Source of the DNA: UBA1127 sp965116355
GTDB taxonomy: Bacteria; Chloroflexota; Dehalococcoidia; Lucifugimonadales; UBA1127
Direction: 5' to 3'
DNA length: 64,000 nt
Assembly: GCA_965116355.1 (NCBI GenBank)
Contig: OZ220679.1
Coordinates: 1,302,001 to 1,366,000, forward strand
In this document: in pieces, positions 50,066-58,205 of the stretch
Position numbering within the stretch: the first letter of the stretch is position 1
Layout of the letters: every line of letters begins with the position of its first letter
Notes under the pieces: generated by a model
The model's database searches: none
Told to the model about the DNA's origin: nothing
The model's input: only the letters and a program-made list of their open reading frames with translations
Made by a program: the position numbers and the translations under genes

Positions 50066-50815
50066 CTATGGCAGCTTTGGAATGCCGCCGAAGCGGAGGC
50101 GCAGGAGGCCTCGGATGTCTTCCATGGCCGTATTGACGATGCGGACCGTGGTGCCGGGGTCGTCGGTCCAGGTGACGGGGACCTCGAAGATGCGGAGGCC
50201 GCGCTTTTCGGCGATGAGCAGCATCTCCGTGTCGAAGAAGAAGGCGTTGTCGCGGACCAGGGGGAGCAGGCGCTGGGCGGCGGCGCGGTTGAGCGCCTTG
50301 AAGCCGCACTGGGCGTCGCTGAAGCGCGTCCAGAACATGGACTTGATGAGCAGGTTGTAGCCGCGGGATGTTATCTCCCGCTTCAGCGGGCGTTCGTACA
50401 CGCGGGAGCCGCGCCCAAGGCGAGTGCCTATGGCGACGTCGTAGCCGCCGCGGAGCACTGCGTCGATGAGGGGCGGGAGCGCAGCGAGGTCGGTCGAGAG
50501 ATCGACGTCCATGTAGCAGACGGCGTCGGCGTCGCTGGCGAGCCAGGCGGCGCGGAGGGCGCGGCCGCGGCCCTTCTGCGGCAGGTGGAAGACCTCGACC
50601 TCGGGATGCTCGCCGGCGAGGGCCTGCGCCGTGGCGAGGGTGCCGTCGGTGGAGGCGTTGTCGGCGACGAGGACGCGCCAAACGTACTGGGGCTGCGTGC
50701 GCAGGAAGGCGACGAGGGTCTCGACGCTGCGAGGGAGGTCCTGCTCCTCGTTGTAGGCGGGCAGCACCACCTCGACGAGGGGCCTGCCGCCGTTCGGACG
50801 GTCGTGCGTTGTCAT
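50066..50815 (-). CDS. Family 2 glycosyltransferase (dolichyl-phosphate glucosyltransferase-like)
   Basis: A 249-residue protein from ATG 50815; longer upstream readings are unlike the family. VEVVLPAYNEEQDLPRSVETLV is the GT2 start, VLVADNASTDGTLATA and YMDVDLSTDLAALPPLI provide the nucleotide-sugar and metal sites (DVD), and AIGTRLGRGSRVYERPLKREITSRGYNLLI with FSDAQCGFKALNR is typical of polyprenyl-phosphate glucosyl/mannosyltransferases. No C-terminal membrane domain is present. It probably transfers sugar from a nucleotide donor to a lipid phosphate at the cytoplasmic membrane face. Confidence 0.9.
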   Translation of the reverse strand: MTTHDRPNGGRPLVEVVLPAYNEEQDLPRSVETLVAFLRTQPQYVWRVLVADNASTDGTLATAQALAGEHPEVEVFHLPQKGRGRALRAAWLASDADAVCYMDVDLSTDLAALPPLIDAVLRGGYDVAIGTRLGRGSRVYERPLKREITSRGYNLLIKSMFWTRFSDAQCGFKALNRAAAQRLLPLVRDNAFFFDTEMLLIAEKRGLRIFEVPVTWTDDPGTTVRIVNTAMEDIRGLLRLRFGGIPKLP

Positions 50816-50925
50816 TGCAACCAGTGAAGCAAATCGGCCCCGCCGTGTCCAGCGCGAGAGAGCGCCCGGACACGGCGAGGGGAGCGTTTGTGTGTCAATT
50901 CGTGCGCATTCGGCGCGGGAACCAC

Positions 50926-50953
50926 TTGACAAGGGAATGGCCTTGGCGATACT
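50926..50953 (+). promoter_or_regulatory. Promoter of the CoA-binding protein gene
   Basis: TTGACA (50926-50931), a 16-base spacer and GATACT (50948-50953), 27 bases before the TTG start. Confidence 0.55.
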
Positions 50954-50979
50954 TGCTAGTCTCAGTTGGGGGTACGCTC

Positions 50980-51387
50980 TTGAGACAGATTGAAGACATC
51001 CTGCGGGAGTGCCGCACCGTGGCGGTCGTCGGGCTGTCGCCCAACCCGTCGCGGCCGAGCCACCGGGTGGCGGAGTACCTGCAGGCGCAGGGGTACCGCA
51101 TCGTGCCGGTGAACCCGATGATCGACGAGGTCCTGGGGGAGCGCAGCTACCCGGATTTGGAAGCCATCCCGTTCCACGTGGAACTTATCGATGTTTTCCG
51201 TCGTTCTGAGGAAGTGCCGCCTGTGGCAGAGCAGGCCATCAAGGTGGGCGCCGAGGCGCTGTGGCTGCAGCTGGGCGTCATCCACCACGAGGCTGCCTCC
51301 CGGGCCGCCGAGCACGGGCTGGACGTGGTCATGGACCGCTGCACGGCGATCGAGCACCGGGCGCTGATGCGGCAGGGGAAGCTGTAA
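50980..51387 (+). CDS. CoA-binding domain protein (YccU-like)
   Basis: A 135-residue Rossmann-fold protein, taken from TTG 50980 because the promoter lies between it and any earlier start. ILRECRTVAVVGLSPNPSRPSHRVAEYLQAQGYRIVPVNP is the CoA_binding_2 signature, followed by SYPDLEAIPFHVELIDVFRRSEEVPPVAEQAI and LQLGVIHHEAASRAAEHGLDVVMDRC. Members resemble the CoA-binding part of succinyl-CoA synthetase but lack its other domains; their role is uncertain. Confidence 0.88.
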   Translation: MRQIEDILRECRTVAVVGLSPNPSRPSHRVAEYLQAQGYRIVPVNPMIDEVLGERSYPDLEAIPFHVELIDVFRRSEEVPPVAEQAIKVGAEALWLQLGVIHHEAASRAAEHGLDVVMDRCTAIEHRALMRQGKL

Positions 51388-51465
51388 CGGCTGACACGGG
51401 GGGATGGCGCTGCCGCACGGCCCGCCATAGAATGCCCCATCAACGATAGGTGCGGAGCGCAGCAC

Positions 51466-52308
51466 GTGGAACAAAGGACCAAGCTGCAAAAGGCGAAGGC
51501 GAACGAGGCCATCTCCCTGGCGACGCGGGGGCGGTGGCAGGACGCCGTCGTCCTGAACCGTGAGATCCTCGAGGCGAACCCGGACGACGTGGAGGCGCTG
51601 AACCGGCTGGGCAAGGCGCTGGCGGAGACGGGCCGCTACTCGGACGCGCGGCAGGCGCTGGAGCGCAGCCTGTCGATCTCGCCGACGAACAGCATCGCGC
51701 GGAAGAACCTGGAGCGCATGGCGGGGATGGAGGACGCGCCCGTGGTGGCATCGGCGCGGCGGCTCGCCCCGCAGGTGTTCCTCGATGAGTCCGGCAAGAG
51801 CATCACCACGGCGCTCGTCGCTCTGCCGTCGGCGTCGGCGCTGGGTCTGGTGCACAACGGCGACGTGGTCCACCTGGAGGTGGACGGGCACACGGTGGCG
51901 GTGCAGAACCTGATGGGGCAGCAGCTCGGCCGGTTGGAGCCGAAGCTCGCCGCGCGGCTCATCAAGCTGCAGGGCGGCGGCAACAAGTATGTCACGGCGG
52001 TGGCGTCGGTCAAGCACGACGGCATTTCCGTGGTGATACGCGAGACGTACCAGTCGGCCAACATGAGCGGCGTCGTGTCGTTCCCGCCGACGGGCAGCAC
52101 GGCGCCGGCGTACATTGCCGACATGGACATCGGCCTCGACGATGACATCGACGTGGACGCGGCGTCGAGCTGGGTGCCGCTGACCGACGACGGCATTGCT
52201 GACGACGTCGGGGAGGACGCGCCGTCGTCGATGAAGCCGCAGCGCTCCGTGCGCGCCCTCCACGACGAAGAGGTGGAGGACGAGGAAGACGAGGAGATCA
52301 GGGTCTAG
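51466..52308 (+). CDS. TPR-repeat protein with acidic C-terminus
   Basis: A 280-residue protein with a GTG start. The first 80 residues hold tetratricopeptide units (ANEAISLATRGRWQDAVVLNREILEANPDDVEALNRLGKALAETGRYSDARQALERSLSISPTN). The middle part, about residues 100-210, is a mixed alpha/beta region that I do not recognise (HLEVDGHTVAVQNLMGQQLG). The last 50 residues are strongly acidic (DDDIDVD, EEVEDEEDEE). It is likely a cytoplasmic scaffold. It is convergent with the IscA-like gene and separated from it by a bidirectional terminator. Confidence 0.8.
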   Translation: MEQRTKLQKAKANEAISLATRGRWQDAVVLNREILEANPDDVEALNRLGKALAETGRYSDARQALERSLSISPTNSIARKNLERMAGMEDAPVVASARRLAPQVFLDESGKSITTALVALPSASALGLVHNGDVVHLEVDGHTVAVQNLMGQQLGRLEPKLAARLIKLQGGGNKYVTAVASVKHDGISVVIRETYQSANMSGVVSFPPTGSTAPAYIADMDIGLDDDIDVDAASSWVPLTDDGIADDVGEDAPSSMKPQRSVRALHDEEVEDEEDEEIRV

Positions 52309-52333
52309 GCACGTGCGAGGAAGGGGAAACCCG

Positions 52334-52372
52334 AAAGGAAGAGGCCCCGGCGCCGCCGGGGCCTCTTCCTTT
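52334..52372. terminator. Bidirectional terminator
   Basis: AAAGGAAGAGGCCCCGGC pairs perfectly with GCCGGGGCCTCTTCCTTT around a short loop. It lies between the convergent TPR and IscA-like genes and would give U-rich ends in both directions. Confidence 0.88.
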
Positions 52373-52394
52373 GCGGTTCAGACGCGCTGAAGAC

Positions 52395-52730
52395 CTAGTG
52401 GCCGCTGCAGGAGCAGTTGCCGCCGCAGCCACAGCCGAAGTCGGTGGCGACGTTGGGGTTGTTGATGGTGAAGCCGCTACGCATGAGGTCCTCGACGTAG
52501 TCGATGCAGGCGCCCTGCATGATGGGGGCGCTGTCGGCGTCGATGAGGACGCGGACGCCGTCAACGACGGTGAGGACGTCGTCCTCGTTCTGCTCGGACT
52601 CGAGGGTGAGCATGTACTGGACGCCCTGCCCAGCGGGGACCACGACGACGCGGAGGGCGGAGTCCTCAGCCTCCTCGTCTTCCATGATGGACTTCAGCTT
52701 CTCGACGGCCTCGGCGGTAACTTCAATCAT
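52395..52730 (-). CDS. A-type iron-sulfur carrier-like protein (IscA/ErpA fold)
   Basis: A 111-residue protein. The HesB/IscA pattern is clear: EVTAEAVEKLKSIM, VQYMLTLESEQNEDD, VDGVRVLIDADSAPIMQGACIDYV and GFTINNPN. The C-terminus, DFGCGCGGNCSCSG, keeps the C-G-C ligand pair. However, the first ligand Cys of IscA (in the G-G-C-S-G loop) is replaced: the loop reads VPAGQGVQY. It may still carry a cluster using the extra C-terminal cysteines or serve a different role. Confidence 0.87.
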   Translation of the reverse strand: MIEVTAEAVEKLKSIMEDEEAEDSALRVVVVPAGQGVQYMLTLESEQNEDDVLTVVDGVRVLIDADSAPIMQGACIDYVEDLMRSGFTINNPNVATDFGCGCGGNCSCSGH

Positions 52731-52865
52731 CGGGGTCCTCCCAGCGGTTCAATAGCGATTGCCAAGCGTGAGCGTACCATGCGTGGGGTAGGGTGTCAAC
52801 GTAAGGGGTGGGGTGGGTAAACTATATGCACCCCGTTGTCCGGAGGTCCCTTGCCGAGCCGCGAA

Positions 52866-53567
52866 ATGCCTCTACGTGTGTCTGCCGTCCTGTGGGACTT
52901 CGACGATACGCTGGTTGACTCCTTGCCGGCGCGGGTCACCGCCCTGACACAGGTGTTTCGCGATGCGGGCATCGAGCGCGTGGTCCCTGAGCACTTCCTC
53001 CACAGCCTCGCAGACAAGACCCTTGAGGAGGCCTTGGCGCTCTTGGCGCAGGACCGGGGTAAGCCCCCAGACCTGTTTGACCGGTACAAAAGCATCTATT
53101 GGACCAAGGAGCCGGGGATGCTCCGGCTGTATCCCGGCGTGGATACGGTGCTGGACGGGCTCGAATCGCGCGGCGTTCCTATGGCGGTCGTGACCCAGAA
53201 GGCCAGATCCTTCGAGGTTGACGGGGTTGCGGCCGGCGCCTCGGTCGAACTGGAGCAGGTGGGGGCCACCGCGCGCTTCCCCGTGGTAATCGGCATCGAC
53301 GACGTTGCGAAGACGAAGCCGCATCCCGAGGGAATCCTCAAGGCGCTGGAGCGGCTGGGCGCTTCACCTGAGCGCGCGCTGATGGTGGGGGATACCGTCG
53401 CGGACATCGAAGCGGCGAGGGCGGCGGGCTGTTGGAGCTGCCTCGCGACGTGGGGCGTCCCCGACGGTGCGGACCGGGCCAGGCGGACTCGCCCCGACTT
53501 CGTGGCGGCAGCGCCCCTCGACCTCCTGGCCCTGCTGGGGTTCGCCGACGGGGCTCGGCGGGCCTAA
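52866..53567 (+). CDS. HAD-family phosphatase (phosphoglycolate phosphatase-like)
   Basis: A 233-residue haloacid-dehalogenase hydrolase. VLWDFDDTLVDSLPARV is motif I with the nucleophile and acid Asp, VVTQKA is motif II (Thr), KPHPEGIL gives the motif III Lys, and MVGDTVADIEAARAAGC is motif IV. The helical cap has a subclass I form. I use ATG 52866; TTG 52851 has better spacing to GGAGG and is possible. The gene ends within the convergent mfd stop (4-base overlap). Substrate unknown. Confidence 0.9.
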   Translation: MPLRVSAVLWDFDDTLVDSLPARVTALTQVFRDAGIERVVPEHFLHSLADKTLEEALALLAQDRGKPPDLFDRYKSIYWTKEPGMLRLYPGVDTVLDGLESRGVPMAVVTQKARSFEVDGVAAGASVELEQVGATARFPVVIGIDDVAKTKPHPEGILKALERLGASPERALMVGDTVADIEAARAAGCWSCLATWGVPDGADRARRTRPDFVAAAPLDLLALLGFADGARRA

Positions 53568-56500
53568 CCCCCTGCGAGCTCCAGGACGCGGTCGCGGAAG
53601 GCGGCGAGCTGCTCCAGGGTCCAGGCGAGGGATTCAGGCCAGCCCTCCCGGACGGGGACGCGGACGAGGGCGTCGCCGACGCGGGCGCGGTCGCCGATCT
53701 CACGCTGGAGGAGCGGGGCCGCGCCTCCAACGCCGTGTCGGAGGCGGAGCGCGATGGAGCCGCCCTCGCGGCCGATGGACTCGACGTCCGCGGCGCGGGC
53801 GAGCGCCTTGACGCGCACGGCGTAGATGAGGTTGCGCACCGGCTCCGGCGGCGGGCCGAATCGGTCGCGCAGCTCCTCGCCGATGACGACGGCCTCCTCG
53901 GTATCGGCGGCCCGGGCGAGCCGGCCGTAGGCGCCGAGGCGCGAGGGCAGGTCCTCTATGTAGTCCTCGGGTATGTAGGCCTCCAGCGGGAGGTCGACGG
54001 AGACCTGCGTAAGGTCGGCGCGGGGCTTGACGGGCTGCCCGGCCTGCTCGGCGCGGAGCTCGGCGACGGCGTCCTCGAGCAGGCGCGTATACAGGTCGAA
54101 GCCGACGGCGTGGACGTGGCCGCTCTGTTCGGCGCCGAGGATGTTGCCGGCGCCGCGGATCTCCAGGTCCTTCATGGCGATGCGGAAGCCGGCGCCCAGC
54201 TCCTGGTAGGCGAGCATGGCCTTCAGCCGCTTCTGGGCCGCCTCCGTCATGGGAACGCCGGGCGTGATGAGGAAGTAGGCGTATGCGTGCCGTCCGCCCC
54301 GTCCAACCCGGCCGCGGAGCTGGTACATCTGCGCGAGCCCCAGCATCTCCGGGCGGTGGACGAGGATGGTGTTGGCGTTCGGCAGGTCGAGGCCCGCCTC
54401 GATGATGGTGGTGGAGACGAGGACGTCCGTCTTGCCCTCCATGAAGTCGCTCATGACGCGGGCCAGCTCCTCCTCGTCCATGCGGCCGTGGCCGACGGCG
54501 ACGCGGGCCTGCGGGGCGAGCTGCTGGATGCGGGCCGCCCACTCGTGGATGGTGCGTATGCGGTTGTGGAGGAAGAAGACCTGCCCGCCCCGGTCGAGCT
54601 CGCGGAGCAGGGCCTCCTGCACAACGCTGTCGCTGTACTCGCACACGAAGGTGCGGACGGGCTGGCGCTCCTGCGGCGGCGTGTGCACGGTCGTCATGTC
54701 GCGGACGCCGGCGAGGGCCATCGAGAGAGTGCGCGGGATGGGCGTCGCCGTCAGCGTCAGGACGTCGACCTCGCGCCGCAGCTTCTTGAACCACTCCTTG
54801 TGGACGACGCCGAAACGCTGCTCGTCGTCGACGACCACGAGGCCGAGCTTGCTGAAGGACACGTCCTTCGACAGCACGCGGTGGGTGCCAATGACGATGT
54901 CGATGCTGCCCTCTCGCAAGCCGGCGACGGTTTCGGCCTGTTCCTGTGGCGTGCGGAAGCGGCTGAGCACCTCGATGCGGACGGGGTAGGGGCTGAGGCG
55001 GTCGGCGAAGGTGGCGTAGTGCTGCTGGGCGAGGACGGTCGTTGGGCAGAGGACGGCCACCTGCACCCCGTCCTGCACGGCCTTGAAGGCGGCGCGGACG
55101 GCGATCTCCGTCTTGCCGTAGCCGACGTCGCCGCAGACGAGGTGGTCCATGGGGTGCGGGGTCTCCATGGACGCCTTCACCGCATCGATGGCCTCAAGCT
55201 GGTCGCGGGTCTCCGCGTAGGGGAAGGCGTCCTCCATCTCGTGCTGCCAGACGGTGTCGGGCGAGTAGGCGTAGCCGGGCAGCACCTGCCGCGCCGCGTA
55301 CAGCGCGACGAGCTCGCCGGCCATCTCACGGGCGGCGCGATGCGCCCGCTCCTTGGCACGCGACCACTCCTGGCTGCCGAGCCGCGTCAGCGTCGGCGAG
55401 TCGTCTCCGGGGGCGACGTAGGGCGTCACGCGGTCCAGGTGCTCCGAGGGGACGTAGAGCTTGTCGCCCTCTGCGTACTCCAGCGTCAGGTACTCGCGCT
55501 CGCCGTGCTCGGTCGCGACACGGCGCACGCCGGCGAAGCGGCCGATGCCGTGGTCGATGTGGACGACGTAGGAGCCGGGGACGAGCTCCGTCAGGAAGGC
55601 CTCGCGGCGGACGGCGTGCTTGTGCAGCGCGCGGCGGCGCTTGGCGTGGCCGAAGACCTCCGTGTCCGTGAACACCGTCAGCGCACCGTCGTCGAGCTCC
55701 AGCCGCATGCCCTCCTGCAGAGGCGTCGCGGCGAGGGTAACGGAGCCGGGCGCCGGCGCCGTGCGAACGTCGGTGAGCAGGGACGCCCCGACGTCGTAGT
55801 CGCGGAGCACCTCCTGCAGGCGCTCGGCGTGGTGGGAGAGCACGACGACGCGCTCCCCGGCGCGGGCGCGGTCGGCGGCGTCTTCCGCGAAGGCCTGCAG
55901 GCGGCCCCAGAAGCCGGGAGCGGGGAAGGCTCTCAGGCCGCCGGAGCCGTCGGCGGCGGAGGGCGTCATCCACTCCAGGTGCAGGCGCGCGGCGTGGCCG
56001 TCGATGCGCTCGGATACCGCGCTCCACGGCCACCAGGGCGAGGACCAGCCGTCCGGCAGCTCGCGCCGCTCCACCTTGGCCGCCAGCAGCGCGGCCGCCT
56101 GCTCTTCCAGAGCCTCGGCCTCCTGGGCGACGCGGTCCGGCTCGAGCACGGCCACGGCGGTCTCGGACGGCAGATAGTCCAGCGGGCTGCCGTCGCAGAG
56201 GAAGCCGGCGTAGAAGGCCGCCTCGCCGATGCTCTGGCCGCTGCGCATCCGCTCGACGTCCTCCTGCATGCGCGCGAGGGGGTCGTCGCCGATCCGGTCC
56301 GGGTCGAGGAGCGCCTCGATGGCGTCGAGCGCGTCCGGGTCTATGGGGTGGTCGACGGCGGGGGTGACGGTGACGGAGGCCACGGGCGCGGCCGAGCGCT
56401 GCGTCTCCGGGTCGAATGCGCGGATCTCCTCGATGACGTCGCCGAAGAGCTCGATTCGGACAGGGGCGGCGGCGCTGGGGGGGTACACGTCAAGGATGCC

Positions 56501-57070
56501 GCCGCGCCGGCTGGCGGCGCCGGGGGTCTCGACGGTCGGCTCCATGACGTAGCCCATGGCGGCCCACCGCATCAACAGCGGGCCGGTCTGCACGCGCTGC
56601 CCCACGGCCAGCGTGTGCGTGGTGTCCTGGAACTGGTCCGGGCGCAGGGTGCGCTGGCACAGGGCCGCGACCGACGCCACCAGCAGCAGCCCGGGTCCGC
56701 CCTCGGCGTGGGACAGCAGCGCCGACAGCACGCCGAGCCGGTCGTGGGCGACGGCCTCGTCCTCGGCGAGGCGCTCGTAGGGGAGGGCCTCGCTCTCCGG
56801 CAGGCGCAGGACGACGGGCGCGCCCTCGTCCTCGCCGAGGATGGTCGAGAGCTCGTCGGAGACGCGGTCGGCGTCCTCGGGCTTGGCGGTGACGACGAGC
56901 ATAGGGCGACGGAGCTCGCGGCTGAGGCCGGCGAGGAGGAAGCTGCGGGAGGCGTCCGGGGCCGTCATGCCGAGGGGCATGGCCGTGCCTTCGGGCGCGT
57001 CCATGCCGCGCAGCGCCGCCTGGAAGGCCGCCGATCCGCCGAGAATGTCCACGATGCCCGTGAGCGCCAT
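53564..57070 (-). CDS. mfd: Transcription-repair coupling factor
   Basis: A 1168-residue protein of normal length that removes RNA polymerase stalled at DNA damage and recruits UvrA. The UvrB-like N-terminal part includes RRGGILDVYPPSAAAPVRIELFGDVIEEIRAFD. The RNA polymerase-interaction domain has PGSYVVHIDHGIGRFAGV and EYLTLEYAEGDKLYVP. The RecG-like motor has LVCGDVGYGKTEIAVRAAFKAV (Walker A), VVDDEQRFGV (DEEQ box, with DDEQ here), LTLTATPIPRTLSMAL and LIYAVR toward the end. I chose ATG 57070; ATG 57166 would add 32 residues. The long antisense frame over this gene is not coding. Confidence 0.96.
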   Translation of the reverse strand: MALTGIVDILGGSAAFQAALRGMDAPEGTAMPLGMTAPDASRSFLLAGLSRELRRPMLVVTAKPEDADRVSDELSTILGEDEGAPVVLRLPESEALPYERLAEDEAVAHDRLGVLSALLSHAEGGPGLLLVASVAALCQRTLRPDQFQDTTHTLAVGQRVQTGPLLMRWAAMGYVMEPTVETPGAASRRGGILDVYPPSAAAPVRIELFGDVIEEIRAFDPETQRSAAPVASVTVTPAVDHPIDPDALDAIEALLDPDRIGDDPLARMQEDVERMRSGQSIGEAAFYAGFLCDGSPLDYLPSETAVAVLEPDRVAQEAEALEEQAAALLAAKVERRELPDGWSSPWWPWSAVSERIDGHAARLHLEWMTPSAADGSGGLRAFPAPGFWGRLQAFAEDAADRARAGERVVVLSHHAERLQEVLRDYDVGASLLTDVRTAPAPGSVTLAATPLQEGMRLELDDGALTVFTDTEVFGHAKRRRALHKHAVRREAFLTELVPGSYVVHIDHGIGRFAGVRRVATEHGEREYLTLEYAEGDKLYVPSEHLDRVTPYVAPGDDSPTLTRLGSQEWSRAKERAHRAAREMAGELVALYAARQVLPGYAYSPDTVWQHEMEDAFPYAETRDQLEAIDAVKASMETPHPMDHLVCGDVGYGKTEIAVRAAFKAVQDGVQVAVLCPTTVLAQQHYATFADRLSPYPVRIEVLSRFRTPQEQAETVAGLREGSIDIVIGTHRVLSKDVSFSKLGLVVVDDEQRFGVVHKEWFKKLRREVDVLTLTATPIPRTLSMALAGVRDMTTVHTPPQERQPVRTFVCEYSDSVVQEALLRELDRGGQVFFLHNRIRTIHEWAARIQQLAPQARVAVGHGRMDEEELARVMSDFMEGKTDVLVSTTIIEAGLDLPNANTILVHRPEMLGLAQMYQLRGRVGRGGRHAYAYFLITPGVPMTEAAQKRLKAMLAYQELGAGFRIAMKDLEIRGAGNILGAEQSGHVHAVGFDLYTRLLEDAVAELRAEQAGQPVKPRADLTQVSVDLPLEAYIPEDYIEDLPSRLGAYGRLARAADTEEAVVIGEELRDRFGPPPEPVRNLIYAVRVKALARAADVESIGREGGSIALRLRHGVGGAAPLLQREIGDRARVGDALVRVPVREGWPESLAWTLEQLAAFRDRVLELAGG

Positions 57071-57252
57071 GTCCCTGCCCTGAACGGTGTTGTGTGCGCG
57101 CCGGTGACACGCCAATAGGGCCAGCGCGACGGGCGAATGCCCTTCGAGCTGACCTTTCGCGGCCATTGTAGCACGGCGCATAGATTGCGGAAATCGTCAC
57201 GCCGTAGGTGCGTGATGTATACTGTTGTGGCACACCAACCAAGGGGCTTCCT

Positions 57253-58194
57253 ATGGCAGACACGAACGGCGCGGGAACGCTGCGGCCACTGGCCGGGGCG
57301 CGTCGCGTGGTGGTCAAGCTGGGGACGGCCCTCCTCACCGGCGCCGTCGACCAGCTCGACCTGCCCACGATGCAGAACCTTGTGGGCCAGGTCGTCGCCC
57401 TGCGCGAGCGAGGCGTCGAAGTGGTGGTTGTGACCTCCGGCGCAGTCGCCGCGGGACGCCAGGCCCTTGAGGAGCGCGACAGCGCTCCCGACGCCCTGCC
57501 GGCGCCCCGGGAGCGGACGCCGCTGCTGCGCCAGGTGCTGGCCGCGGTGGGCCAGAGCCGCCTGATGCAGGTGTACGAGCAGCTCTTCGGCGCGCGCGGC
57601 GTCGTCGTGGCGCAGGCGCTGCTCACGCGCGGCGACGTGGACGACGAAATCCGCCGCAAGAACACGCAGAACACCCTGGAGGAGCTCCTGAAGCTCGGCG
57701 TCGTGCCTGTCGTCAACGAGAACGACGTCGTGGCCAACGACGAACTCGAGGGCGTCATCATCGGCGACAACGACACCCTCTCGGGCATGGTGGCCCGCAT
57801 GCTGAGCGCGGACCTGCTCATCATCCTGGGCGAGGTGGCCGGACTGTACTCGGCCGACCCGAATGTCCACCCCGACGTGGAGCTCATCCCGGAGGTGCTC
57901 GACCTGGAGGCCCTCGCCGCCGACGTGAGCGGGCCCCTCAGCCCGACGGCGCGGGGCGGCATGGTCACGAAGATCCAGGCGGCCAGGGAGATCACGGCCG
58001 CCGGCATCGGCGTCATCATCGCCGACGGGCACCAGCCCGACGTGCTGGCCCGCCTGCTGGCCGGCGAGCCGCTGGGCACATGGTTCTCGGCGCAGCGGGC
58101 CGAGGGGGAGGCCCCCTTCGACCAGGCTCAGGACAGGCTTCGGCAAGCCCCTTCGGCGGGCTCAGGACGGAGTCAGGGCGAGCGACTGGGGTAA
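57253..58194 (+). CDS. proB: Glutamate 5-kinase
   Basis: A 313-residue amino-acid kinase that starts proline synthesis, taken from ATG 57253. RRVVVKLGTALLTGAVDQLD, VVVVTSGAVAAGRQAL, PVVNENDVVANDELEGVIIGDNDTLSGMVARML and PTARGGMVTKIQAA are the family motifs. The C-terminal PUA domain is absent. The last roughly 27 residues (APFDQAQDRLRQAPSAGSGR onward) are encoded by dispersed-repeat DNA and are unlike other ProB proteins. proA starts 11 bases downstream. A TATACT box at 57218 may be the -10 of its promoter. Confidence 0.94.
   Translation: MADTNGAGTLRPLAGARRVVVKLGTALLTGAVDQLDLPTMQNLVGQVVALRERGVEVVVVTSGAVAAGRQALEERDSAPDALPAPRERTPLLRQVLAAVGQSRLMQVYEQLFGARGVVVAQALLTRGDVDDEIRRKNTQNTLEELLKLGVVPVVNENDVVANDELEGVIIGDNDTLSGMVARMLSADLLIILGEVAGLYSADPNVHPDVELIPEVLDLEALAADVSGPLSPTARGGMVTKIQAAREITAAGIGVIIADGHQPDVLARLLAGEPLGTWFSAQRAEGEAPFDQAQDRLRQAPSAGSGRSQGERLG
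58117..58190. repeat. Dispersed repeats inside the proB 3' end
   Basis: CCCTTCGACCAGGCTCAGGA, CAGGCTTCGGCAAGC and CCCTTCGGCGGGCTCAGGAC are two or three imperfect copies of the TTCGA-n-CTCAGG repeat, read in frame as the last codons of proB. Confidence 0.75.
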
Positions 58195-58205
58195 AGGAGC
58201 GGGGT

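Noticed and set aside
53432..57118. A 1228-residue plus-strand protein
   Set aside because: It is antisense to mfd; high GC keeps the opposite frame open. Its translation has no family features, while the minus strand gives a complete Mfd.
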